Assembly (NCBI GenBank): GCA_947468085.1
Contig: CANIKY010000018.1
Location: forward strand, 1 to 39,399
DNA from: Paracoccaceae bacterium
GTDB taxonomy: Bacteria > Pseudomonadota > Alphaproteobacteria > Rhodobacterales > Rhodobacteraceae
Direction of reading: 5' to 3'
DNA: 39,399 nucleotides
In this document: positions 33,130-39,399 of the stretch, piece by piece
Position numbering within the stretch: position 1 is the first letter of the stretch
Layout of the letters: each line of letters begins with the position of its first letter
Made by a program: the position numbers and the translations under genes
The notes under the pieces: model-generated
What the model was told of the DNA's origin: nothing
Seen by the model: the letters and a program-made list of their open reading frames with translations, nothing else
Database searches by the model: none

Positions 33130-34209
33130 ATGAGCACCCAAGACACGCCGACAAAGGTGATTGCGGATTACGAAGCCGGATTGGCCAAAGCCGATAGCAC
33201 CGTCGCCAACTTTGATCGTGACGACAAATCTTTGATCCATGTCCTGCGGAACTTTCTGCGGTCCTATCCCACGATGATCCCCGCCTTGGTACTGGTCATC
33301 TCGATTGCGGTGTTTTCCATCATCGCACCGCGCTTTTTTGGCATGGGTGCTCTTTCGACTGTTCTTAAACAGGTGACGGTGACCGGCTTTATTGCACTGG
33401 CCCAGACCTTGATCATCCTGACAGCGGGGATCGACCTGTCTGTGGGGGCTATTTTGGTGCTCAGTTCGCTGATCATGGGCAATCTGGCCGTGATGTCGGG
33501 GCTTCCGGCCCTGCTGGCCGTGGGGATTGGCGTGTTTTTTGGTGCGCTGATGGGCGCTGTGAACGGTATTTTGGTGGCGCGCGTCAAGTTGCCGCCGTTT
33601 ATCGTGACCTTGGGAACCTTGTCGATCTTTTCGGCGCTGACCCTGTGGTATTCCAAATCGGAATCGATCCGCAATGTTGATATCGAGGCTAAAGCGCCCG
33701 CGTTGCTGTGGTTCGGGCAAAGCGCAAACCTTGGTGGGGCCAGTCTTAGCCTTGGCGGGCTGACGCTGTTCATACTGGCTGGCGTGCTTTGGTATGTGCT
33801 GAACCATACCGCTTGGGGGCGGCACGTTCATGCTATCGGCGATGATCCCGATTCGGCGATGCTCTCAGGCATTCGTGTCAATTCGGTGCTGATCTCGGTT
33901 TACGTAGTCGCAGGCCTGATCTGCGGGTTTGCGGCATGGATTGCGATTGGTCGGGTCGGGTCAGTGTCGCCCATTGCGTTTTCGACGGTGAACCTTGCCT
34001 CTATCACGGCTGTGGTGATCGGGGGCACATCGCTGTTTGGGGGGCGTGGGTCGATCATCGGGTCGGTTTTGGGGGCCTTCATCGTGGGGGTGTTCAACAC
34101 GGGCCTTTCGCTGGCAGGGGTGGACGATTATTGGCAAATGTTTGCTGCGGGCACTTTGGTGATCATCGCAGTTGCCCTGGATCAATGGTTGAGGAGGGCG
34201 TCACAATGA
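33130..34209 (+). CDS. frcC: Fructose-type ABC transporter, permease
   Basis: An inner-membrane permease of 359 residues, RbsC family, FrcC-like. A hydrophilic head of about 50 residues is followed by helices from YPTMIPALVLVISIAVFSI onward. Hallmarks are TAGIDLSVGAILVLSS and VIGGTSLFGGRGSIIG. Only one permease gene is present, so the channel is a homodimer. The stop overlaps the frcA start by four bases. Confidence 0.94.
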   Translation: MSTQDTPTKVIADYEAGLAKADSTVANFDRDDKSLIHVLRNFLRSYPTMIPALVLVISIAVFSIIAPRFFGMGALSTVLKQVTVTGFIALAQTLIILTAGIDLSVGAILVLSSLIMGNLAVMSGLPALLAVGIGVFFGALMGAVNGILVARVKLPPFIVTLGTLSIFSALTLWYSKSESIRNVDIEAKAPALLWFGQSANLGGASLSLGGLTLFILAGVLWYVLNHTAWGRHVHAIGDDPDSAMLSGIRVNSVLISVYVVAGLICGFAAWIAIGRVGSVSPIAFSTVNLASITAVVIGGTSLFGGRGSIIGSVLGAFIVGVFNTGLSLAGVDDYWQMFAAGTLVIIAVALDQWLRRASQ

Positions 34210-34991
34210 GTGCTGTCAAACCTATTTTGCAAGCGAAGGGCTTGCTGAAGCGTTACGGGACGGTCGTGGCGATGAGCGGTGCGGATTTCGAACTGTATCC
34301 GGGCGAGATTCTGGGCGTCATCGGTGATAACGGGGCTGGGAAATCGACCCTTATCAAGGCCCTGTCGGGCGCCGTGATCCCTGACCATGGCAGCATCGAA
34401 CTGGACGGGCGCGAGGTTCACTTTCGCGGCCCCGAGGATGCGCGCAACGTGGGCATCGAGACGGTTTATCAAAATCTCGCCCTCAGCCCCGCGCTGACCA
34501 TTGCCGACAACATGTTTCTGGGCCGCGAATGGCGCAAGCCCGGCATTCTGGGATCGGTGTTTCGCCAGATGGATCGCCCCCGCATGGAAAAATTCGCCCG
34601 CGACAAGCTTAGCGAATTGGGTCTGACCACCATTCAGAACATCCATCAGGCGGTGGAGTCGCTGTCGGGTGGGCAGCGCCAAGGGGTTGCCGTGGCGCGG
34701 GCTGCGGCCTTTGGTTCAAAGGTTGTGATATTGGACGAACCCACCGCAGCGCTGGGCGTCAAGGAAAGCCGCCGGGTGCTGGAACTGATCCGCGATGTGC
34801 GCGATCGGGGCATTCCGATCATCCTGATCAGCCACAACATGCCCCATGTGTTTGAGGTGTGCGACCGCGTGCATATCCACCGCTTGGGCCGCAGACTTTG
34901 CGTGATCGACCCCAAGCAACATTCTATGTCGGATGCCGTGGCCTATATGACAGGTGCAAAACTGCCCGAAGGCGTGACAGAGGCGGCATGA
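34206..34991 (+). CDS. frcA: Fructose-type ABC transporter, single ATPase
   Basis: A 261-residue ATPase with one nucleotide-binding domain, unlike the double ATPases of most CUT2 systems. Walker A is GDNGAGKST (40-48), the signature SLSGGQRQGVAV, Walker B VVILDEPTAALG with the Ala-Leu-Gly variant, and the switch His is in LISHNMPHVFE. The ATG at 34206 overlaps the frcC stop (ATGA), and its stop overlaps the frcK start in the same way. FrcA of S. meliloti has this single-domain form. Confidence 0.94.
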   Translation: MSAVKPILQAKGLLKRYGTVVAMSGADFELYPGEILGVIGDNGAGKSTLIKALSGAVIPDHGSIELDGREVHFRGPEDARNVGIETVYQNLALSPALTIADNMFLGREWRKPGILGSVFRQMDRPRMEKFARDKLSELGLTTIQNIHQAVESLSGGQRQGVAVARAAAFGSKVVILDEPTAALGVKESRRVLELIRDVRDRGIPIILISHNMPHVFEVCDRVHIHRLGRRLCVIDPKQHSMSDAVAYMTGAKLPEGVTEAA

Positions 34992-35599
34992 CCCCCGACG
35001 AATTGGCCTCTACCATCCGTGCGCAGGCGGCATCGCGGCAAGGGCGGTTCATCGCAGCCCTTGCGGGCCCGCCGGGTTCTGGCAAATCGACCTTGGCCGA
35101 GGCTGTCGTGGCCGCACTTGGCCCCACTGCCCGTGTCGTGCCGATGGACGGCTTTCACTATGACGACGCGATCCTGATCGCGCGGGGCCAACGTGCCCGC
35201 AAAGGTGCGCCGGATACCTTTGATGTGGCCGGATACCGCCACCTTTTGACCCGTCTGCGGGCCGAGGATGACGTGGCCATCCCCGTCTTTGACCGCTCGC
35301 TTGAGTTATCGCGCGGATCGGCTGATCTGGTGACCGCAGACCACCGCATTCTGGTGACCGAAGGCAACTATCTGCTTTTGAACGAAACTCCGTGGACCGA
35401 CCTTGGGGCTTTCTTTGATCTGACCGTGATGATCGACGTGCCCGAACCCGAACTAGACCGCAGGCTGTTGGAACGTTGGGATTTTTACGGCAAAACCCCC
35501 GCCGAAGCCCGCGCTTGGATCGATACCAACGATATGCCCAACATCCGCCGCGTCACCCAAGGCTCGCGCTCGGCTGACATCACGGTACGCTGGGGCTGA
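34988..35599 (+). CDS. frcK: P-loop kinase-like protein of the frc operon
   Basis: A 203-residue protein of the uridine-kinase/phosphoribulokinase-like P-loop group. Walker A is GPPGSGKST at residues 27-35, followed by VVPMDGFHYDD, with the DGFH motif of such kinases, and RKGAPDTFDVAGY. It is the last gene of frcBCAK, coupled by a four-base overlap. FrcK was named as a putative kinase; its substrate was not settled as far as I know. Phosphorylation of the imported sugar or a related molecule is plausible. Confidence 0.9.
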   Translation: MTPDELASTIRAQAASRQGRFIAALAGPPGSGKSTLAEAVVAALGPTARVVPMDGFHYDDAILIARGQRARKGAPDTFDVAGYRHLLTRLRAEDDVAIPVFDRSLELSRGSADLVTADHRILVTEGNYLLLNETPWTDLGAFFDLTVMIDVPEPELDRRLLERWDFYGKTPAEARAWIDTNDMPNIRRVTQGSRSADITVRWG

Positions 35600-36532
35600 T
35601 CAGGGCGTCATTGCGCGCCGCGCCTTGGCGCGTTCCAGCCCCAAGTACCGCTCGCGCCAGATGATCAAAATGCCTGCCAAGATGATCAACGCAGCGCCCG
35701 ACAACATGGTCAGGGTCGGCACCTCGCCAAAGATAAACAGACCGATACCCAGCGAAAAGATCATCGAGGCATAGTCAAAGGGCGCCACCAATGAGGCATC
35801 CGCCTCGCGGTAACTGGCCATCAGAAAGATTTGCCCCGTTCCACCCAAAATCCCGCAACTGATCAGCAAAGCAGTCTCAAAGGGTGTGGGCCAGACCCAG
35901 CCAAAGGGGATCGTCACCAGCGACAGCGCGGTTGAGGTAAGAGAAAAGTAAAAGACGATGGATGTGGTGGTTTCTGTCAAGACCAACTTGCGCGCAAACA
36001 CTTGTGCTAGGGCTGCAAACACCGCCCCGCCTAGGACCAGCATGGCGCCAAACGCCTCGCGCGTGCTGGTATCTGGCCCGACCGACAGGCGGGGACTTAG
36101 AACGATCAAAACGCCCAACAGCCCCAAAGCGACCGAGGCCATGCGAAACATCCGTACCTTCTCACCCAAGAACATCGCGGCCAAAATCACCACCAACAAG
36201 GGAGAGGCATAGCCAATTGCCGTCACCTCGGGCAGGGGCAGGTAGGACAGGCCCGCAAAGCCCAAACCCATCGCAACCGTACCCATCAATCCGCGCCAGA
36301 TATGGTCGACCGGATGTTTGGCCGCAAAACCTGTGGCCAATTGGCCTTGCAGCGCCAGCCAAACCACGATCACCGGAATGGCAAAGGCGGATCGGAAGAA
36401 CACCGTCTCACCCGCTGGTACATGGACGACTTTGATCAGCGATTGCATGATGATAAAAACCAGCACAGAGGCCAGTTTGAACATGATCCCGCGCAGTGGG
36501 CGAGACAGGAGGGGGATCAGCGGATCGCTCAT
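35600..36532 (-). CDS. EamA/DMT-family membrane transporter
   Basis: An inner-membrane protein of 310 residues with ten hydrophobic segments in two EamA halves (first about 15-145, second about 155-285). The first helix is [38 protein letters not shown] and the second-half [18 protein letters not shown] (in part) are typical of drug/metabolite transporters. The ATG at 36532 has AGGTGG upstream; the frame runs on to 36724 but that would overlap the neighbouring gene. It is tail-to-tail with frcK (adjacent stops) and divergent from ade with 94 bases between. Substrates of this family cannot be predicted by eye. Confidence 0.9.
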   Translation of the reverse strand: MSDPLIPLLSRPLRGIMFKLASVLVFIIMQSLIKVVHVPAGETVFFRSAFAIPVIVVWLALQGQLATGFAAKHPVDHIWRGLMGTVAMGLGFAGLSYLPLPEVTAIGYASPLLVVILAAMFLGEKVRMFRMASVALGLLGVLIVLSPRLSVGPDTSTREAFGAMLVLGGAVFAALAQVFARKLVLTETTTSIVFYFSLTSTALSLVTIPFGWVWPTPFETALLISCGILGGTGQIFLMASYREADASLVAPFDYASMIFSLGIGLFIFGEVPTLTMLSGAALIILAGILIIWRERYLGLERAKARRAMTP

Positions 36533-36626
36533 GCGCCACCTGACCACCGGCGCGCCCGCACCGCAAGGGCGCAAAGCGCTGGACGCCGCTGGCCATCTGC
36601 GCTTTGCTTGTCCAAAGGAGATCACC

Positions 36627-38327
36627 ATGACCCAGTCCCCCCTATCCGCCCGCATCGCCCAAGGCCGTGGCCTTGAACCTGCCGATCTGGTGCTGAAAGG
36701 CGCGCGGGTGCTGGATTTGATCACAGGCGCATTGGTCGCCAGTGATGTGGCGATTTGCGGCGATACAATTGTGGGGGTTTATGACAGCTATGAAGGGCGG
36801 ACAGAGCTGGATTTCAATGGAAAAATCCTTGTCCCCGGTTTTATCGACACGCATTTGCATATCGAAAGCTCGCTTGTCACCCCGTTTGAATTTGACCGCT
36901 GCGTCACCCCGCATGGGGTAACCACGGCCATCTGCGACCCGCACGAGATTGCCAATGTCTGCGGGCTGACCGGCATTCACTACTTTCTTGAAGCCGCCCC
37001 CTGTTTGCTGATGGACCTGCGCGTCAACCTGTCATCCTGCGTGCCGTCAACCCATATGGAAACCACCGGCGCGCGGCTGTCTGCGGCCGACATCGCCCCC
37101 CTTATGAACCATCCCCGCGTGATCGGCTTGGCCGAGTTCATGAACTACCCCGGCGTCTTGGCCCGTGACCCCGACTGCTTGGCCAAGCTTGACGCCTTTG
37201 CTGGCCGCCACATCGACGGCCATGCGCCGCTTTTGCTGGGGAGGGACCTGAACGGCTATATATCAGCCGGTATCCGCACCGAGCATGAGGCGACCTCTTA
37301 TGCCGAGGGCTTGGAAAAGCTGCGCAAAGGGATGCGGGTGCTGATACGCGAAGGGTCGGTGTCCAAGGATCTGGTGGCCATGGTGGGCCTGTTGACCGAG
37401 GGCCAAGCGCCCTATCTGTGTTTTTGCACCGATGACCGCAATCCGCTGGATATCGGCGAACAGGGCCATCTGGACTATATCATCCGCACCGCCATTGCCC
37501 TTGGCGCACCGCCCTTGGCCGTCTACCGCGCCGCTAGTCTCTCGGCGGCAGAGGCTTTTGGCCTGAAGGATCGCGGGCTGATCGCACCGGGCAAACGCGC
37601 CGATATTGCTGTGATTGACAGTCTGGAAAGCTGCCAAGTCTCGGCCGTCTTCGCCGCTGGCCGTTTGGTGACCGATGCGGCCTTTGCCGCCCGCGCCACT
37701 GTGGCCCCTGTGGCGCGCCATTCAGTCAAGGCGCGCAAAGTGACGGGCGCGCAGTTTCGTACCGGTGGCAACCGCGTGCAAACGCCGGTGATTGGCGTGA
37801 TCCCGGGCAAGATCATCACCCAACATCTGACCTATGACATCCCGCCCATCGACGGCGACAAACGCCCTGACACCGCCCGCGATCTGGTGAAAATCGCCGT
37901 TATCGAACGCCACGGTGTCAACGGCAATATGGCCACAGGCTTTGTGCAAGGCTTTGGCCTGCAACGCGGCGCGATTGGGTCGACCATCTGCCACGACCAC
38001 CACAACATCGCCGTGGTCGGGGCGAACTATGACGACATGGCGCTGGCCTCTAACCGCTTGGGAGAGATTGAGGGCGGCTTTGTCGTGGTGGAAGGGGGCC
38101 GCATTCTGGCCGAACTTCCCCTGCCCGTGGCCGGATTGATGAGCTTGAACAGCTTTGAAGATGTCCGCACTGCGCTGATAGCCCTGCGGTCTGCGGCGCA
38201 ATCGCTGGGCGTGGTGCTGCAAGAGCCCTTCTTGCAGCTGGCCTTTCTGTGCCTGCCTGTCATCCCCCATTTGAAAATCACCGATTTTGGCATGGTCGAT
38301 GTCGATAAGTTCGAAGTGATGCCCTAA
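36627..38327 (+). CDS. ade: Adenine deaminase
   Basis: An amidohydrolase of 566 residues that turns adenine into hypoxanthine and ammonia in purine salvage. Metal-binding motifs are [12 protein letters not shown] near residue 70-80 and the CDPHE motif ([13 protein letters not shown]), both typical of Ade. [10 protein letters not shown] and the late [16 protein letters not shown], also [10 protein letters not shown], are further hallmarks. AAAGGAG lies 6 bases before the ATG at 36627; a longer frame to 36318 is spurious. It is divergent from the DMT transporter gene. A link between the two is possible but not shown. Confidence 0.95.
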   Translation: MTQSPLSARIAQGRGLEPADLVLKGARVLDLITGALVASDVAICGDTIVGVYDSYEGRTELDFNGKILVPGFIDTHLHIESSLVTPFEFDRCVTPHGVTTAICDPHEIANVCGLTGIHYFLEAAPCLLMDLRVNLSSCVPSTHMETTGARLSAADIAPLMNHPRVIGLAEFMNYPGVLARDPDCLAKLDAFAGRHIDGHAPLLLGRDLNGYISAGIRTEHEATSYAEGLEKLRKGMRVLIREGSVSKDLVAMVGLLTEGQAPYLCFCTDDRNPLDIGEQGHLDYIIRTAIALGAPPLAVYRAASLSAAEAFGLKDRGLIAPGKRADIAVIDSLESCQVSAVFAAGRLVTDAAFAARATVAPVARHSVKARKVTGAQFRTGGNRVQTPVIGVIPGKIITQHLTYDIPPIDGDKRPDTARDLVKIAVIERHGVNGNMATGFVQGFGLQRGAIGSTICHDHHNIAVVGANYDDMALASNRLGEIEGGFVVVEGGRILAELPLPVAGLMSLNSFEDVRTALIALRSAAQSLGVVLQEPFLQLAFLCLPVIPHLKITDFGMVDVDKFEVMP

Positions 38328-38353
38328 GCGCGTCTTCGTGCTATATCCCACTG

Positions 38354-39399
38354 ATGCACCTTCCCCCCACCCTTTCCGCTTGGTTTGATGCCCAAGGTTG
38401 GTCGCTTCACCCGCATCAACTGGCGATGCTGGAACGGGCACAAGATCCCGCGACCTTGCTGATCGCCCCCACGGGCGGCGGCAAGACGCTGGCGGGGTTC
38501 TTACCCTCACTTGCTGAACTGGCAGGCGGCTATCAGGGGCTGCATACGCTCTATATCTCGCCGCTTAAGGCGCTCACCGCCGATATCCACCGCAACCTGC
38601 GCCGCCCTGTCGAAGGCGCGGGCCTGCCGATCAGGATCGAGGACCGCACCGGCGACACCAGCTACACCCAACGCCGCAGACAACGCGCCGATCCGCCGCA
38701 CATTCTGCTGACCACGCCGGAATCCTTGGCGTTGCTTCTAACCTATCCCGATGCGGCCAAGGTTTTTTCGGGCTTGCAGCGGGTGATCATCGACGAAATC
38801 CACGCGCTGGCCGAATCCAAACGCGGCGATCAGTTGATGCTGCAACTGGCCCGACTGGACACGATAGCCCCCGGCCTGCGCCGCATCGGCCTGTCGGCCA
38901 CGGTCGAAGACCCGCCCGCCTTGGCCCGCTTCCTAAGCCCTAAGGCGCACGTACTTCTGGCCGACCCCGGCCCCGATCCTGATATTCAAATGCTCGTCCC
39001 ACCCGTACCCCCGCCATGGGCGGGTGGTGGTGGCAAATATGCCATTCCTGCGATCCTTGAACAGGTCAAAGCCCACCGCATCACGCTCATCTTTCACAAC
39101 ACCCGCGCGCAGGCTGAGATTTTCTTTCACAACCTGTGGCTGGCCAATGACGAGTCTTTGCACATCGGCATCCATCACGGCTCTCTCTCGCGCGCGCAGC
39201 GCGAAAGGGTGGAAGCGGCGATGGTCGCAGGCCAGTTGCGCGCGGTGGTCTGCACCGGCTCGCTGGATTTGGGGCTGGATTGGGGCGATGTCGATCTGGT
39301 GATCCAAGTGGGGGCGCCTAAGAACATCAAACGTCTGGTGCAACGCATCGGGCGGGCCAACCACCGCTACAACGCGCCGTCCAAGGCGCTGCTGGTGCC
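38354..39399 (+). CDS. Ligase-associated DEXH-box helicase (Lhr-like), N-terminal part
   Basis: The first 348 codons of a large superfamily 2 helicase that continues past the right edge. Walker A is APTGGGKT (residues 38-45), motif Ia YISPLKAL, motif II DEIH in RVIIDEIHAL, motif III LSATV, motif IV-like IFHNTRAQAEIFF and motif VI QRIGRANHR. The pattern AVVCTGSLDLGLDWGDVDLV is that of the ligase-associated DNA-damage-response helicase, usually beside an ATP-dependent DNA ligase, an exonuclease-like protein and a phosphoesterase. Those would be expected just beyond the window. Start ATG at 38354 lies 26 bases after ade, so they may be co-transcribed. Confidence 0.92.
   Translation, partial: MHLPPTLSAWFDAQGWSLHPHQLAMLERAQDPATLLIAPTGGGKTLAGFLPSLAELAGGYQGLHTLYISPLKALTADIHRNLRRPVEGAGLPIRIEDRTGDTSYTQRRRQRADPPHILLTTPESLALLLTYPDAAKVFSGLQRVIIDEIHALAESKRGDQLMLQLARLDTIAPGLRRIGLSATVEDPPALARFLSPKAHVLLADPGPDPDIQMLVPPVPPPWAGGGGKYAIPAILEQVKAHRITLIFHNTRAQAEIFFHNLWLANDESLHIGIHHGSLSRAQRERVEAAMVAGQLRAVVCTGSLDLGLDWGDVDLVIQVGAPKNIKRLVQRIGRANHRYNAPSKALLV

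Noticed and set aside
37722-38510. 262-codon minus-strand frame over ade
   Set aside because: It is antisense to a well-supported adenine deaminase and overlaps the helicase start.

Overview
The window looks like the chromosome of a marine or freshwater alphaproteobacterium of the Rhodobacterales (Roseobacter/Rhodobacter type). The grounds are the high GC content, the class I lysyl-tRNA synthetase, the frcBCAK fructose-type transporter genes, a BetC-like choline sulfatase and the many ABC importers. This placement rests on gene content only; no marker gene such as rRNA is present.

Layout. 1-5766 (minus strand) is a ribose-type (CUT2) ABC import operon: binding protein, two permeases, a nitrilase-superfamily hydrolase, a double ATPase, then the start of a GntR-type repressor. 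Facing it on the plus strand (6045-8356) are an amidase-signature hydrolase and a short-chain dehydrogenase. A GntR-type operator lies in the divergent region, so the set looks like one regulated system that imports and breaks down an amide- or nitrile-like compound. 8395-11720 is a scarred accessory stretch: an IS3 orfA remnant, a secreted esterase, and a roughly 0.9-kb relic of an integrative element (broken tyrosine integrase between 18-bp direct repeats). 11725-18400 is housekeeping: lysK, a TerB-like protein, dacB and nadD, ettA, a decayed reading frame, and cspA.

18496-20156 holds a hydrolase/aldolase pair. 20213-28271 (minus strand) is a peptide-type ABC importer preceded by a CocE-type hydrolase and followed by an alkaline-phosphatase-superfamily hydrolase. 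Divergent from it is betC (28447-29952). 30070-35599 is a fructose-type import locus: a ROK regulator and an RbsD/FucU mutarotase on the minus strand, and frcBCAK on the plus strand, with a near-perfect 19-bp palindrome between the two. The window ends with a DMT exporter-type permease, adenine deaminase and the start of a ligase-associated DEXH helicase.

The least ordinary items are the nitrilase placed inside a CUT2 transporter operon with a shared operator and a divergent amidase, the mini integrative-element scar at 10449-11369, and a family of nested palindromes found at two convergent gene ends. I found no CRISPR array, no complete tRNA or rRNA gene and no recognisable defence system.
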